This document shows positions 9,714-20,908 of a DNA stretch of 47,884 nucleotides, in pieces. Below the pieces are notes generated by a model, which saw only the letters and a list, made by a program, of their open reading frames with translations, was not told the origin of the DNA and did no database searches. The stretch spans positions 1-47,884 of the forward strand of contig CABZPR010000009.1 in NCBI GenBank assembly GCA_902527545.1, written 5' to 3'. Position 1 is the first letter of the stretch, and each line of letters starts with the position of its first letter. The translations under genes were made by a program, and so were the position numbers. Origin of the DNA: an uncultured Alphaproteobacteria bacterium. Lineage in GTDB: Bacteria; Pseudomonadota; Alphaproteobacteria; HIMB59.

Positions 9714-12700
9714 CTATTTAGAAGTTTCTAGCTGTTTTAATAATGAATTATCGCGGATTTTAGCCTCTTTTCTTAGAGCTCTGATAACGTTACCTGTTCC
9801 AGCAGGAATTAGTTTACCAACAATGACATTTTCTTTAAGTCCAGTTAATTTGTCAACTTTTCCATTAATAGCTGCCTCGGTAAGAACTCTTGTTGTTTCT
9901 TGGAAAGAAGCTGCTGAAATAAAGGAATTGGTTTGAAGACTAGCTTTGGTAATTCCAAGAATCATCATTTTATACTTAATCTCTTTTTTACCTTCTTTTT
10001 TCAATGTGATATTCTTTTCTATAACTTCTATTTTATCTTTTATATCACCAACTAAATATTCACTGCCACCAGCTTCGATTACTTCAACTTTTTGTAGCAT
10101 TTGACGTGTAATACATTCTATGTGCTTGTCATCAATCAAAACACCTTGTAAACGGTAAACTTTCTGAACTTCTTTTACCATATATTCAGCTAAAGCCTCA
10201 ATACCAAGAATATTTAAAATATCTGTTGGAGCTGGAGTTCCATCGACAATCATATCTCCTTTATTTACCTTATCTCCCTCATTAAAATAAATATAAGTAC
10301 CTTTAGGAATTAAAAATTCTACTGGCTCTCCTTCTTCTGGGTTGATAATAATTCTTCTTTTACTTTTTATGTCTTTTCCAAATTCAATTGTTCCTGATAT
10401 TTCTGCTAAAACAGCAGGGTTCTTTGGTTTTCTTGACTCAAAAATATCGGCAACCCTAGGTAGTCCCCCTGTTATGTCTTTTGTTTTTGAGGAAGCTCTT
10501 GGAATTCTGGCAATTATGTCACCAGAAGTAACCTCTTTTCCTTTTTCAATATTTAAAACAATTCCAACACTTAAATCATAAGTAGATGAGTTTTTTGATT
10601 TAATAGGATTTCCGTCTTTATCAGTTATTAATAACTGTGGTTTTAGATCTTGTTTTCCCTGAAAACTTTTCCAATCAATTATTACTTTTGATGAGATACC
10701 TGTAGTCTCATCAAACTTTTCAATAAATGATACACCCTCAACTAAATCACTAAAATCTAATTTTCCAGTTTCCTCAGCAACTATAGGAACAGTGTATGGA
10801 TCCCATTCTAGTAATAGGCTATTAAGCTTGACTTCAGCACCGTTTTTAACAAGCAAAGTAGATCCATATGGTGCTCTAAATGATGAGACTAAGGTTTTAT
10901 TATTATCAAATATTTCAAGTTCAGTTGTTCTATTAATAATTATCTCATTTCCAGATCCGTTTACAACAGATCTAAGATTTTTAATTTTAACTTTACCATC
11001 ACTGGGTGACTCAAAATTTGATTTTTCTGCGGAAGAACTTGCAACACCTCCGACGTGGAATGTCCTCATTGTTAACTGAGTGCCAGGTTCACCAATAGAC
11101 TGAGCAGCAATAATACCAACTGCCTCACCTGTATTTACAGGGACTCCTTTTGCTAAGTCTCTCCCATATGATTTAGCACAAATACCATGTGTTGTTCCAC
11201 AAGTAATTGGTGATTTAATTCTAACAGAAGTAATATTTTCTTTTTCTAGTAATTCAATTTCTTCGTGTGAAATATAAGAGTCATTTTTTATTATCAATTC
11301 GCCTTTTTTGTTTTTGACATCATCGGCAAGATATCTACCAAAAACTCTTTCTGTCAAAGGTATCGAAACTTCACCAGACTCATAAATAGTATCTACAGTT
11401 AATCCATTTTTACATGTACAATCTTTACATGTAATTGTTAAATCTTGGGCTACATCAACTAATCTTCTTGTTAGGTATCCTGAACTTGCTGTTTTAAGAG
11501 CAGTATCAGCTAAACCTTTTCTAGCGCCATGAGTTGAATTAAAGTATTCAAGAACTGTTAAACCGTCTTTGAAGTTTGAAGTGATTGGATTTTCAATAAT
11601 TTCACCCGATGGTCTTGCCATTAGGCCTCTCATGCCCGCTAACTGCTTTAACTGAGCCTCAGAACCACGAGCGCCAGAGTCTGCCATGATATAAACAGAA
11701 TTAATTTGGCTGTCTTTATTAGATGAAACAGTTTTCATCATTGCCTTTGCTACTTTATCTGTACAAGTAGACCATAAACCAACAACTTTATTGTATTTTT
11801 CTCTTTCGGTAATTAGACCCTCTTGATATTGATTTTCAAGACTGTTGACTAATTTTTGAGTATCTTGAATTAAAGTATTCTTTTCTTCAGGAATTACTAA
11901 ATCATCTTTTCCAAATGAAATACCTGCCTTAGCAGCATACTTAAAACCTACATTCATGATTTGATCAACAAATATGCAGGTCGCTTTTTGACCAGTAAAT
12001 CTGTACACATTGTCCAAAAGATTACTAATGTCTTTTTTAGTGAGAACTTTATTTATTACATCAAATGGTAAGTTTTTGTTTTCAGGGACTGTTTTGAAAA
12101 GCATAACTCTACCTGCAGAAGTAGTATATTTTTTATATTCAAAACTATCTTTTTCAGAATTGTATATTTTGGTTCTATAAATGATAGGTGTGTGTATTTC
12201 TATAGTTTTATTTTCTATTGCAAATTCTACTTCCCCTACATGTGAATAATACTTTTTTGCCTCTTCTTTTTCATTAATCAATGACAAATAATAGATGCCC
12301 AAAACTATATCTTGACTTGGAACAATAATCGGTTTTCCGCTTGAAGGTGAAAGAATGTTATTAGTGCTCATCATTAAAACTCTTGCTTCTAATTGAGCTT
12401 CTAGACTTAGAGGTATATGTACTGCCATTTGGTCGCCATCAAAATCTGCATTAAAAGCCGTACAAACTAATGGGTGGAGTTGAATAGCTTTGCCTTCAAT
12501 TAATATTGGTTCAAAAGCTTGAATACCTAGCCTATGTAAAGTAGGAGCTCTATTTAAGAGAATGGGGTGCTCTCTGATTACTTCATCAAGTATATCCCAT
12601 ACTTCTGGTCTCTCTGACTCAACCATTTTTCTGGCAGATTTAAGTGTTGAAGCAAAACCGTAAGACTCAAGTTTATTATAAATAAATGGTTTGAATAACT

Positions 12701-13826
12701 CTAAAGCCATTTTTTTTGGAAGACCGCATTGATGAAGTTTTAATTCTGGTCCTACAACAATTACTGATCGACCTGAGTAATCAACTCTTTTACCTAATAA
12801 GTTTTGCCTAAATCTTCCCTGCTTACCTTTAAGCATTTCAGACAAAGATTTAAGTGGTCTTTTGTTTGTGCTTGTAATAACTCTTCCCCTTCTTCCATTA
12901 TCGAATAGCGCATCTACAGACTCCTGGAGCATTCTTTTTTCATTTCTAACAATAATGTCTGGTGCTCTTAAATCTAATAGTCTTTTTAATCTATTGTTTC
13001 TATTTATTACTCTACGATACAGGTCATTTAAATCTGATGTTGCAAAGCGACCACCTTCTAAAGGCACAAGCGGCCTCAATTCTGGTGGAATAACTGGTAA
13101 AACTTTTAAAACCATCCATTCAGGTTTTATATTAGAGTTTCTAAATCCTTCCATAACTTTCATTCGTTTAAGAATTTTTTTCTTTTTAGTTTCAGAGGAG
13201 GTAGCCTCACTTTCTTCAACTAATTTATTTATTTCAGCTTCTAAATCGATTTTAGATAAAATCTCTTGAACAGCCTCTGCGCCAATTCCGTGTTTAAAGT
13301 TGTCTTCACCAAACTGATCAATAGCCTCTTCTAATTCCTCATCGGATAAAAGTTGATTAGGACTCAAGCCAGACATTAAAGGGTCAATAACAATATGGCT
13401 TTCGAAATATAGAACTTTTTCAAGGTTTTTGAGAGTTATATCAAGGGCGAGACCAATTCTGCTTGGTAATGATTTTAAAAACCAAATATGAGCAACTGGT
13501 GCTGCTAATTCAATATGAGCCATTCTCTCTCTTCTTACTTTAGAGAGTGTAACTTCGACACCACATTTTTCACATGTGATACCTTTAAATTTCATTCTTT
13601 TATATTTACCGCACAAACACTCATAATCTTTTGTAGGTCCAAAAATTCTAGCACAGAACAAACCCTCTCTCTCAGGTTTAAAGGTTCTGTAATTAATAGT
13701 TTCTGGTTTTTTGATTTCACCAAAGGACCATGATCTTATTTGCTCAGGGCTTGACACAGAAATTTTAATCTGATCAAAATTTAGAGTTTGATTATTGGTT
13801 TTAAATAAATTGGTTAAGTCTTTCAT
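9714..13826 (-). CDS. rpoC: DNA-directed RNA polymerase beta' subunit
   Basis: This is the catalytic beta' subunit. The 1370-residue product has the N-terminal zinc-binding Cys motif ([20 protein letters not shown], about residues 70-90), the Mg-chelating [12 protein letters not shown] at about residue 460, and the second zinc site (CKDCTCKNG plus the downstream [13 protein letters not shown]). The C-terminal [18 protein letters not shown] segment follows. Length is typical for alphaproteobacteria. Its ATG overlaps the rpoB stop by four bases (ATGA), implying coupled translation. It ends 41 bases before rpsL, where a candidate promoter lies. Confidence 0.99.
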   Translation of the reverse strand: MKDLTNLFKTNNQTLNFDQIKISVSSPEQIRSWSFGEIKKPETINYRTFKPEREGLFCARIFGPTKDYECLCGKYKRMKFKGITCEKCGVEVTLSKVRRERMAHIELAAPVAHIWFLKSLPSRIGLALDITLKNLEKVLYFESHIVIDPLMSGLSPNQLLSDEELEEAIDQFGEDNFKHGIGAEAVQEILSKIDLEAEINKLVEESEATSSETKKKKILKRMKVMEGFRNSNIKPEWMVLKVLPVIPPELRPLVPLEGGRFATSDLNDLYRRVINRNNRLKRLLDLRAPDIIVRNEKRMLQESVDALFDNGRRGRVITSTNKRPLKSLSEMLKGKQGRFRQNLLGKRVDYSGRSVIVVGPELKLHQCGLPKKMALELFKPFIYNKLESYGFASTLKSARKMVESERPEVWDILDEVIREHPILLNRAPTLHRLGIQAFEPILIEGKAIQLHPLVCTAFNADFDGDQMAVHIPLSLEAQLEARVLMMSTNNILSPSSGKPIIVPSQDIVLGIYYLSLINEKEEAKKYYSHVGEVEFAIENKTIEIHTPIIYRTKIYNSEKDSFEYKKYTTSAGRVMLFKTVPENKNLPFDVINKVLTKKDISNLLDNVYRFTGQKATCIFVDQIMNVGFKYAAKAGISFGKDDLVIPEEKNTLIQDTQKLVNSLENQYQEGLITEREKYNKVVGLWSTCTDKVAKAMMKTVSSNKDSQINSVYIMADSGARGSEAQLKQLAGMRGLMARPSGEIIENPITSNFKDGLTVLEYFNSTHGARKGLADTALKTASSGYLTRRLVDVAQDLTITCKDCTCKNGLTVDTIYESGEVSIPLTERVFGRYLADDVKNKKGELIIKNDSYISHEEIELLEKENITSVRIKSPITCGTTHGICAKSYGRDLAKGVPVNTGEAVGIIAAQSIGEPGTQLTMRTFHVGGVASSSAEKSNFESPSDGKVKIKNLRSVVNGSGNEIIINRTTELEIFDNNKTLVSSFRAPYGSTLLVKNGAEVKLNSLLLEWDPYTVPIVAEETGKLDFSDLVEGVSFIEKFDETTGISSKVIIDWKSFQGKQDLKPQLLITDKDGNPIKSKNSSTYDLSVGIVLNIEKGKEVTSGDIIARIPRASSKTKDITGGLPRVADIFESRKPKNPAVLAEISGTIEFGKDIKSKRRIIINPEEGEPVEFLIPKGTYIYFNEGDKVNKGDMIVDGTPAPTDILNILGIEALAEYMVKEVQKVYRLQGVLIDDKHIECITRQMLQKVEVIEAGGSEYLVGDIKDKIEVIEKNITLKKEGKKEIKYKMMILGITKASLQTNSFISAASFQETTRVLTEAAINGKVDKLTGLKENVIVGKLIPAGTGNVIRALRKEAKIRDNSLLKQLETSK

Positions 13827-16800
13827 TTTGCACTCTCTCTATTAACGGTGGGGTCTGTTTCTATTAATTCAACATTTAATCCAAGGGATTTTAACTCTTT
13901 AACTAGAACGTGAAAAGACTCTGGAATTCCACTTTCAAAATTATAATCACCTCTAATTAATGCTTCATAAACTTTTGTTCTACCAGCTACGTCATCAGAT
14001 TTAATTGTTAAAATTTCTTGAAGAGTATTAGACGCGCCATATGCTTCCAATGCCCATACTTCCATTTCTCCAAATCTTTGACCACCAAATTGAGCCTTAC
14101 CACCTAAAGGCTGTTGAGTTACAAGACTATAAGGACCAATTGATCTAGCATGAATTTTGTCATCAATTAAATGATGAAGTTTTAAGATATATTTGTAACC
14201 AACTGTTACTTTTCTTTCAAACCTCTCACCCGACCTACCATCATATAAATGGACTTGCCCACTATTATCAAATCCAGCTTTATCTAAAAGATTTGTGATT
14301 TCTTGAGTATTAGTTCCATCAAAGACAGGTGTAGCAAAGGTGACACCTTTTTCTAAATTTCCTGCAAGTTCAATAAGTTGATCATCATTCATTTTTGTGA
14401 TTTCGACATTAGAGTCTTTGTTATGCTCATAAAAACTAGATAAGGACTCTTTTAACTGTAATATATTCCCCTCTTTCTTGGCCATATCTAAGCTTTTTGA
14501 AATTTGTTTACCAATACCGTATGCAGCCCAACCTAGATGTGTTTCCAATATTTGTCCGATGTTCATTCTACTTGGAACACCTAGTGGATTCAGTAAAACA
14601 TCTACAGGAGTTCCATCTTCTAAGAATGGCATATCTTCTATTGGTACTATTTTAGATATAACACCTTTATTACCATGCCTCCCAGCCATTTTATCGCCAG
14701 CTTGTAATTTTCTTTTTACAGCTACAAAAACTTTAACAACTTTTAGAACACCTGGTAATAAATCATCGCCACTTTGAATTTTTTCAATTTTATTTTGAAA
14801 CTTTTTATCCAATAAAATTACTGCGTCACTAAAGATTTTCTTTTGAGAGGTAAATGTTTCCATTGAGACACTATCATCAACTTGAATTTGTTCTAAAATT
14901 TCAATAGATTTTAATTTCAGTGTATCTTCTTCAATTTTACTTCCTTTTGTAAAAATATCTATATTCGAACTAGAATTTTTATTCTTAAAAATATTAATAA
15001 GATTTTGTTTATAATTATTTTCTAAAATATTTTTTTCATCATCTCTATCTTTGGCTAATCTATCTATCTCAACTCTTTCTATAGCTATTGTTCTCTCATC
15101 TTTTTCAACTCCTCTTCGCACTAAAACTTGGACATCAACTACAACACCAGAGTATCCAGTTGGCAATCTTAATGAAGTATCTTTAACATCAGCTGCTTTT
15201 TCCGAGAAAATAGCTCTTAATAACTTTTCTTCTGGTGTAATAGGGGAGTCGCCTTTTGGGGAAACTTTTCCAACGAGAATATCACCTGGTTTAACCTCGG
15301 AACCAATATAAACAATACCTGCTTCATCAAGATTAGTGATGCTTTCATCTCCTACATTAGGCATATCTCTTGTAATTTCTTCGGGGCCCAATTTAGTGTC
15401 TCTACATAACACTTCAAATTCTTCAATATGTATAGAAGTATATCTATCTTCATGCACAACTCTTTCTGACATTATTATTGAGTCCTCAAAGTTGTATCCA
15501 TTCCATGGCATAAAACCTACAAGAAGATTTCTTCCTAAGGCAAGTTCTCCCAAATCAGTTGAGGGTCCATCAGCTATGATATCTCCTCTTTGAACATAAT
15601 CACCTATTTTGACGATTGGTTTTTGATTAATTGCAGTACTCTGGTTGGATCTTTGAAATTTTTTTAAGTTATAAATATCGACTCCACTTTTGTCCTTGCT
15701 AATATTTTTAGAATCTGACCTAATTACTACTCTTGATGAGTCAACTTGATGAACATAGCCATTATTTTTGGCAATAACAACAGCTCCACTGTCTCTTGCT
15801 ACTTTTGACTCAAATCCAGTGCCAACAAGAGGAGCTTCACTTTTGACAAGAGGAACAGCCTGTCTCATCATATTTGATCCCATTAAAGCTCTGTTAGCAT
15901 CATCATTTTCCAAAAACGGAATAAGAGAAGCAGCTACAGATACTAGTTGTTGAGGATTTACATCCATGAAATCTATTTCAGATGGATCGCAGAAAATAAA
16001 ATCACCCCTTCTTCTACAACTTACTTGTTCTTCAGCAAATTTTTTGTTTTCATTAATTGGGCTATTTGCTTGAGCTATTGTATAACTCTCTTCTTCATCA
16101 GCATTTAAATATATAACTTCATCAGTTACAGAACCCTTTATTATTTTTCTATAAGGAGTTTCAATGAAACCGTATTGATTAATTCTAGCAAAAGATGAAA
16201 GGCTATTAATTAGACCAATGTTAGAACCTTCAGGTGTTTCTATGGGACATATTCTGCCGTAATGAGTTGTATGAACATCTCGAACCTCAAATCCAGCTCT
16301 CTCTCTTGTTAGCCCACCAGGACCTAATGCAGATATTCTTCTTTTATGAGTAATTTCACTTAATGGGTTTGTTTGATCCATAAACTGACTTAACTGACTT
16401 GTTCCAGTGAATTCTTTCAAAACAGTCTGTATGGGTTTAGAATTTACGAGATCTTGAGGCATTATAGACTCAATATCAACCGTTCCCATTTTTTCTCTTA
16501 TAGCTCTTTCCATTCTAACCAAACCAATTCTGTACTGGTTTTCAATTAACTCACCAACAGAGCGTACGCGTCTATTTCCTAAATGATCAATGTCGTCTTT
16601 ACCAGCACTTTCTGTTTTCATATCAAAAAGTTTTTTTGCAACTGCAAGAATATCTAATTTGCTTAGTATTCTTTTTTTATTATTTTTATCTAAAGATAAG
16701 TAAGTATTTAATTTTACTCTTCCCACTTCTGATAAGTCGTACCTATCTTCACTGAAAAACATATTTTGAAACAAATAGTTACTTGCTTCTAATGTTGGTG

Positions 16801-18022
16801 GTTCTCCAGGTCTTAAAATTTTAAAAATGTCAAAGAGAGCTTCTTCTCGTGAGTTATTTTTATCAGCTACAAGAGAATTAATTACACCTAAATTACCTGA
16901 TGCCTGATTTGCATTTATTACAGAAAATTGATTTATAGATAATTCTTCTAATCTTTTAAAAAATTCTTCGCTTAGTAGTGTGCCAGCCTCTGCATAAACT
17001 AATCCATTATCATAATTAACAATATCATTTGATAAATAAAATCCGTATAAGTCCTCTTCTTTAAAAAAGAATTTATTAATTTTTTTATCTTTTATTTCTT
17101 TTAATAGCTTTAATGATAATTTGGTATCTTTATAAGCCACCACTTCATTAGTATTAGGGTCTACTAAATTAAATGGTAAATTTTTGTATTTAAATTTATT
17201 TAAATCTAAGTTAACTACCCAACCTTCTTTATTTTTCTTGAAATTAAATGTTTCATAAAAGTAAGTTAAAATTTCTTCTGAGGTCATACCAGAAACTTTA
17301 TAAATATCAGGTTCAACTTTATTTTGAATGCATTCATTTAAGTACTTTTCAGAAGCTTTAGATGGTAAAGCCTGCAAAATTGTAGTAGAAATCATTTTCT
17401 TTTTTCGATCAATTCTAAAGAAAAGGTTATCTTTGTGATCAAATTCAAAGTCTAACCATGAACCTCTATAAGGAATTATTCTTGCATTATATAATACTTT
17501 ACCACTTGCATGTGTTTTACCCTCATCATGGTCAAAAAATACGCCAGGTGATCTGTGTAATTGGCTTACCACTACTCTTTCAGTTCCGTTAACAACAAAT
17601 GTGCCATTGTTAGTCATTAGGGGTAAATCACCCAAGTAAACTACCTGTTCTTTTATGTCCCTTAGGGATTTTTCTTCAGTTTCCTCGTTTATATCCCAAA
17701 TTATAAGTCTAAAAGTAACCATAAGTGAGGCAGAGAAAGTTAATCCTTTTCTTCTACACTCATCTACATCGTATTTAGGATTATCTAGATAATAATCAAT
17801 GTAGTGAAGTTCAGATTTACCTGCATAGTCTTTTATGGGAAAGACAGAGTTAAAGACTTCCTGCAAGCCTGTATTTGAACGGCTATCTACTGATTTTCCT
17901 AGTTGAAGGAATTTATCGTAGGAAATTTTTTGTATATCTACTAAATTTGGAACATCGATCGTTTTACCGATCTTACCAAAAGAATATCGAATTCGTTTTT
18001 TTTCTGTAAAGCTAAGTGGCAT
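13823..18022 (-). CDS. rpoB: DNA-directed RNA polymerase beta subunit
   Basis: The beta subunit forms the other half of the RNA polymerase cleft and the rifampicin pocket. The 1399-residue product has the rif cluster [17 protein letters not shown] with [14 protein letters not shown], where the Asp, His, Arg and Ser positions typical of sensitive enzymes are intact. It also has [16 protein letters not shown] and the C-terminal [19 protein letters not shown]. Thr in DQTN is, as far as I recall, usual for alphaproteobacteria. Twenty-five bases separate it from rplL, far less than the attenuator-bearing spacer of E. coli. Confidence 0.99.
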   Translation of the reverse strand: MPLSFTEKKRIRYSFGKIGKTIDVPNLVDIQKISYDKFLQLGKSVDSRSNTGLQEVFNSVFPIKDYAGKSELHYIDYYLDNPKYDVDECRRKGLTFSASLMVTFRLIIWDINEETEEKSLRDIKEQVVYLGDLPLMTNNGTFVVNGTERVVVSQLHRSPGVFFDHDEGKTHASGKVLYNARIIPYRGSWLDFEFDHKDNLFFRIDRKKKMISTTILQALPSKASEKYLNECIQNKVEPDIYKVSGMTSEEILTYFYETFNFKKNKEGWVVNLDLNKFKYKNLPFNLVDPNTNEVVAYKDTKLSLKLLKEIKDKKINKFFFKEEDLYGFYLSNDIVNYDNGLVYAEAGTLLSEEFFKRLEELSINQFSVINANQASGNLGVINSLVADKNNSREEALFDIFKILRPGEPPTLEASNYLFQNMFFSEDRYDLSEVGRVKLNTYLSLDKNNKKRILSKLDILAVAKKLFDMKTESAGKDDIDHLGNRRVRSVGELIENQYRIGLVRMERAIREKMGTVDIESIMPQDLVNSKPIQTVLKEFTGTSQLSQFMDQTNPLSEITHKRRISALGPGGLTRERAGFEVRDVHTTHYGRICPIETPEGSNIGLINSLSSFARINQYGFIETPYRKIIKGSVTDEVIYLNADEEESYTIAQANSPINENKKFAEEQVSCRRRGDFIFCDPSEIDFMDVNPQQLVSVAASLIPFLENDDANRALMGSNMMRQAVPLVKSEAPLVGTGFESKVARDSGAVVIAKNNGYVHQVDSSRVVIRSDSKNISKDKSGVDIYNLKKFQRSNQSTAINQKPIVKIGDYVQRGDIIADGPSTDLGELALGRNLLVGFMPWNGYNFEDSIIMSERVVHEDRYTSIHIEEFEVLCRDTKLGPEEITRDMPNVGDESITNLDEAGIVYIGSEVKPGDILVGKVSPKGDSPITPEEKLLRAIFSEKAADVKDTSLRLPTGYSGVVVDVQVLVRRGVEKDERTIAIERVEIDRLAKDRDDEKNILENNYKQNLINIFKNKNSSSNIDIFTKGSKIEEDTLKLKSIEILEQIQVDDSVSMETFTSQKKIFSDAVILLDKKFQNKIEKIQSGDDLLPGVLKVVKVFVAVKRKLQAGDKMAGRHGNKGVISKIVPIEDMPFLEDGTPVDVLLNPLGVPSRMNIGQILETHLGWAAYGIGKQISKSLDMAKKEGNILQLKESLSSFYEHNKDSNVEITKMNDDQLIELAGNLEKGVTFATPVFDGTNTQEITNLLDKAGFDNSGQVHLYDGRSGERFERKVTVGYKYILKLHHLIDDKIHARSIGPYSLVTQQPLGGKAQFGGQRFGEMEVWALEAYGASNTLQEILTIKSDDVAGRTKVYEALIRGDYNFESGIPESFHVLVKELKSLGLNVELIETDPTVNRESAK

Positions 18023-18047
18023 ATTAGATAGAACCTATAATAACTAA

Positions 18048-18422
18048 TTATTTAAGTTCTACTTTTGCGCCAGCGGCTTCCAGTTGAGTCTTCATAGCTT
18101 CCGCTTCTTCTTTCTTTGCACCTTCTTTTAAAGTTTTCGGAGCACCTTCAACCATATCTTTAGCCTCCTTTAAACCAAGACCTGTAATAGCTCTTACTTC
18201 TTTAATAACATTAATTTTTTGATCTCCAGCTGCAGTAAGCACAACGTCAAAAGAGTCTTTTTCTTCTGCTGCGTCAGCTGCAGGGGCTGCACCACCTGCT
18301 GCTACTGCTACTGGTGCTGCTGCTGTGACACCCCATTTTTCTTCTAAAAGTTTTGAAAGTTCTGCTGCCTCCATTACTGTTAGTGTTGATAGTTCATCAA
18401 CAATTTTATTTAAATCTGCCAT
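18048..18422 (-). CDS. rplL: 50S ribosomal protein L7/L12
   Basis: L7/L12 forms the multi-copy stalk that recruits translational GTPases. The 124-residue product has the N-terminal dimerisation helix ([21 protein letters not shown]), an Ala/Gly-rich hinge at about residues 36-52, and the C-terminal domain with [19 protein letters not shown]. Codon choice is richer in G and C than in neighbouring genes, as expected for the most expressed ribosomal protein. A strong Shine-Dalgarno precedes it. Confidence 0.98.
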   Translation of the reverse strand: MADLNKIVDELSTLTVMEAAELSKLLEEKWGVTAAAPVAVAAGGAAPAADAAEEKDSFDVVLTAAGDQKINVIKEVRAITGLGLKEAKDMVEGAPKTLKEGAKKEEAEAMKTQLEAAGAKVELK

Positions 18423-18431
18423 TTTTTTGTC

Positions 18432-18438
18432 TCTCCCT
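18432..18438 (-). promoter_or_regulatory. Strong ribosome-binding site of rplL
   Basis: On the minus strand AGGGAGA lies 9 bases before the rplL ATG at 18422. Many other genes in the window (rpsL, rpsG, fdsGB) show no recognisable Shine-Dalgarno, so this one stands out. It fits the need to make about four L7/L12 copies per ribosome from a polycistronic message. Confidence 0.7.
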
Positions 18439-18440
18439 AA

Positions 18441-18947
18441 TTAGTCTTTTTTGTTTTGTAGTATTGAAATAATATCCTGATCAGGTCTTTGTAGTAATCT
18501 TACAAGTTTTGATGCAGGAGCATTAATTAATCCAACTATTTTTCCTCTTATTTCATCAAGAGTAGGTAAAGTTGCAACCTTAGCTATATCCTCTTTTGAA
18601 TATAACTGGTTATCAAAAAAAGCTGCCTCTGCAGATAGCTTTTTTAAATCTTTTTCAAATTTTTTACAAACTTTTGCAGTTCCGACAGGATTATTTGTAA
18701 AAATTAATAATTTTTGATTAGATAAAAAATCAATCAGACCTTTTTTTTCTTCATCTTTATTAACAAATATTTTAACAATATTATTTTTGGAAACTTTGGT
18801 TACTCCATCATTATTTCTAATTTCAGTTCTAAAATCGATCATTTCTTTTACTGACATTTCTGAAAATGATGCAACAAAAATAGCAGAATAATCATTTGAC
18901 ATTTGATCAAGATTTTCAATATATTGTTGTTTTTCTGCTTTATTCAT
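18441..18947 (-). CDS. rplJ: 50S ribosomal protein L10
   Basis: L10 anchors the L7/L12 dimers to the ribosome. The 168-residue product has the L10 pattern MSNDYSAIFVASFSEMSVKEM, the conserved NNIVKIFVNK region, and a C-terminal helix for L12 binding (INAPASKLVRLLQRPDQDI). It shares base 18947 with the rplA stop, so the leader bound by the L10-L12 complex in E. coli has no spacer to occupy here. Confidence 0.96.
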   Translation of the reverse strand: MNKAEKQQYIENLDQMSNDYSAIFVASFSEMSVKEMIDFRTEIRNNDGVTKVSKNNIVKIFVNKDEEKKGLIDFLSNQKLLIFTNNPVGTAKVCKKFEKDLKKLSAEAAFFDNQLYSKEDIAKVATLPTLDEIRGKIVGLINAPASKLVRLLQRPDQDIISILQNKKD

Positions 18948-19621
18948 TAAATTTCTAGCCTTAAACCAAAACCCATAGACGAAGATATGTAAACAGAATT
19001 TACAAAATTGCCTTTCAAACCTGATGGTTTTATTTTTTTAATTTCATCAATGAATGAAACAACATTTTCAGATAATTTAACCTCTTCAAAACTGAGCTTT
19101 CCTAGCGCAGCGTGTATTGTACCTGCTTTATCATTTTTATACGCTACAAGTCCTTTATTGATATTTTCAATAGTACTTTTAATATCATTTGTAACAGTGC
19201 CTGTTTTAGGATTAGGCATTAAACCCTTAGGTCCTAAAATCTTTGCAATTTTACTTACAACAGACATCATATCAGGTGTTGCAACAATTACATCCACATC
19301 AATCTTTTTTTCAAGAGAAGTTACTAAATCATCACCCCCTACATGTTTTACTCCAGCTGCTTTGGCATCCTCTGCAGCCTTTCCTTGAGCAAAAACAGCT
19401 ATTTGAACCTTTTTTCCTAATCCATGAGGGGGTATAAAACTTCCTCTAACATTTTGATCAGACTGTTTAGAATCGATACCAGTGTTAATTGACACTTCTA
19501 AAGACTCATCAAACTTTACATATTTCTTTTCTTTAATGATTTTAACAGCATCAGATATCTTATATGACTTTGTAAAATCTATACCTTCTATCTGTTTTTT
19601 TTTGTTCTTAGTTAAATTCAT
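18947..19621 (-). CDS. rplA: 50S ribosomal protein L1
   Basis: L1 forms the mobile stalk that moves E-site tRNA; in many bacteria it represses its own operon. The 224-residue product contains VRGSFIPPHGLGKKVQIAVF, TPDMMSVVSKIAKILGPKGL and MPNPKTGTVT, the L1 signature block. Its start shares base 19621 with the rplK stop. The usual L1 mRNA target upstream of rplK would have to lie inside nusG, since the nusG-rplK gap is 4 bases. Confidence 0.97.
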   Translation of the reverse strand: MNLTKNKKKQIEGIDFTKSYKISDAVKIIKEKKYVKFDESLEVSINTGIDSKQSDQNVRGSFIPPHGLGKKVQIAVFAQGKAAEDAKAAGVKHVGGDDLVTSLEKKIDVDVIVATPDMMSVVSKIAKILGPKGLMPNPKTGTVTNDIKSTIENINKGLVAYKNDKAGTIHAALGKLSFEEVKLSENVVSFIDEIKKIKPSGLKGNFVNSVYISSSMGFGLRLEI

Positions 19622-20046
19622 TATACAACTTCCATTCCCATTGATCTTGCTGATCCAAGTATTATTTTTGATGCTTGATCAACATCATAGGCATTAAGGT
19701 CTTCTAATTTTTCCTTAGCTATCTCTTCCACCTGTTTCATTGTAACCTTACCTAGTTTTGTTCTACCAGGTGTTTGACAGCCTTTTTTTATTTTTGCAGC
19801 TTTTTTTAAATAAAAAGTAACGGGTGGTTTTTTTGTAACAAAATCAAACGATCTATCTTTGTATGCTGTAATTATAGTTGGGATAGGTGCGCCCTTTTCC
19901 AAATCTTTTGTCTTATCGTTAAACTGCTTACAAAAATCCTGAATGTTTAAACCTTTTTGACCTAAAGCAGGACCTACTGGAGGTGCTGGATTAGCTGAAC
20001 CTGCTGGTATTTGCAATTTTATATATCCTAAAATTTCCTTAGCCAT
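19621..20046 (-). CDS. rplK: 50S ribosomal protein L11
   Basis: L11 binds the GTPase-associated centre of 23S rRNA. The 141-residue product begins [20 protein letters not shown] and contains [21 protein letters not shown], the conserved L11 N-terminal domain. The C-terminal signature is [15 protein letters not shown] Shine-Dalgarno-like AAGGG occurs within the last codons of nusG, about 10 bases before the ATG at 20046, which favours this start. Confidence 0.97.
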   Translation of the reverse strand: MAKEILGYIKLQIPAGSANPAPPVGPALGQKGLNIQDFCKQFNDKTKDLEKGAPIPTIITAYKDRSFDFVTKKPPVTFYLKKAAKIKKGCQTPGRTKLGKVTMKQVEEIAKEKLEDLNAYDVDQASKIILGSARSMGMEVV

Positions 20047-20050
20047 GATA

Positions 20051-20596
20051 TTAGCCCTTAACCACTTGCGAATAATCTAGTTCTAAGGGTGTCGGTCTCC
20101 CAAAAATTGAGACGGACACTTTAAGCTTTTGTCTTGAGCTGTCAACCTCTTCGATTATACCACTAAATGAAGCAAACGGACCATCAGACACCTTAATCTG
20201 CTCACCAACTTCGTACTCAAACTTTGGTTTAGGATTATCAACACCCTCGGTAATGTCTTGTAATAATTTAGATACCTCTCGTTCAGATATGGCAATTGGC
20301 TTATCTTTTGTGCCAAGAAAGTTTGAAACTTTAGGTATGTCTCTCACTAAATGCCATGTGTCATCGTTCATTATCATCTTGATTAAAACATAGCCTGGGA
20401 AAAATTTTTTTTCTGAGTTAACTCTTACACCCCTTCTTACCTCGACTACTGCTTGAGTAGGAACAGATACTTCAGAAATTGAGTCTTCTAAATTAACTTT
20501 TTTTGCCTCATCTAAAATTGAGTCTGCAACTTTTTTTTCAAAGCCAGAGTGGCAGTGTACAACATACCACTTTGATGTATCTGTATTTTCAACCAT
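20051..20596 (-). CDS. nusG: Transcription termination/antitermination protein NusG
   Basis: NusG binds the RNA polymerase clamp, suppresses pausing and links polymerase to Rho or ribosomal S10. The 181-residue product has the N-terminal NGN domain ([50 protein letters not shown]) and a C-terminal KOW domain ([22 protein letters not shown], about residues 126-148). Four bases separate it from secE. Position before rplK is canonical. Confidence 0.97.
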   Translation of the reverse strand: MVENTDTSKWYVVHCHSGFEKKVADSILDEAKKVNLEDSISEVSVPTQAVVEVRRGVRVNSEKKFFPGYVLIKMIMNDDTWHLVRDIPKVSNFLGTKDKPIAISEREVSKLLQDITEGVDNPKPKFEYEVGEQIKVSDGPFASFSGIIEEVDSSRQKLKVSVSIFGRPTPLELDYSQVVKG

Positions 20597-20600
20597 TAAA

Positions 20601-20786
20601 TTATCCTAAAACTATTCTCACAATAAAAGAAAAAAATTGGTCTAAGAGCATTAAAATAATTGCAGCAATACTAATTACAACCAAAACGATACCTGCTGAT
20701 GTAAAAGTTTCTCTCTTGGAGGGCCATGTAACTTTAGATACCTCCTGACGAACTTCCCTTAAATATTTAGCAGGATTAAATTTCAT
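20601..20786 (-). CDS. secE: Preprotein translocase subunit SecE
   Basis: SecE clamps SecY in the SecYEG translocon. The start is the ATG at 20786 (MKFNPAKYLREVRQEVSKV), because the upstream ATG at 20822 reads through the 3' end of tRNA-Trp. The 61-residue product has the single-TM SecE form: an amphipathic helix with VSKVTWPSKRET, then one membrane segment (SAGIVLVVISIAAIILMLL). Only 17 bases separate it from the encoded CCA of tRNA-Trp, so processing of that tRNA would leave a very short secE leader. Confidence 0.95.
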   Translation of the reverse strand: MKFNPAKYLREVRQEVSKVTWPSKRETFTSAGIVLVVISIAAIILMLLDQFFSFIVRIVLG

Positions 20787-20803
20787 ATTTCTTATATATT
20801 TTT

Positions 20804-20879
20804 TGGCAGGAGTGGCAGGCATCGAACCCGCAACCTCCGGTTTTGGAGACCGGCGCTCTACCAGTTGAGCTACACTCCT
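20804..20879 (-). tRNA. trnW: tRNA-Trp (CCA anticodon), CCA end encoded
   Basis: The minus strand folds into a 76-base cloverleaf: acceptor AGGAGTG paired with CACTCCT, D arm GCTC/GAGC, anticodon stem CCGGT/ACCGG with loop CTCCAAA giving anticodon CCA, and T arm GCGGG/CCTGC with TTCGATG. Discriminator G and CCA are encoded. It lies between tuf and secE with spacers of 29 and 17 bases, so it must be cut from the mRNA. Confidence 0.97.
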
Positions 20880-20908
20880 TCATATTAGTATTACTGCAGA
20901 GAATATTT

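Noticed and set aside
13823-18022. Rifampicin resistance change in rpoB (DQTN in place of the E. coli DQNN)
   Set aside because: Thr at this position is, as far as I recall, the normal alphaproteobacterial form, and the usual resistance positions (Asp, His, Arg, Ser) are unchanged.
20787-20822. Longer secE start at 20822
   Set aside because: These 12 codons read through the 3' half of tRNA-Trp. SecE proteins normally start near the KFNPAKYLREV segment.
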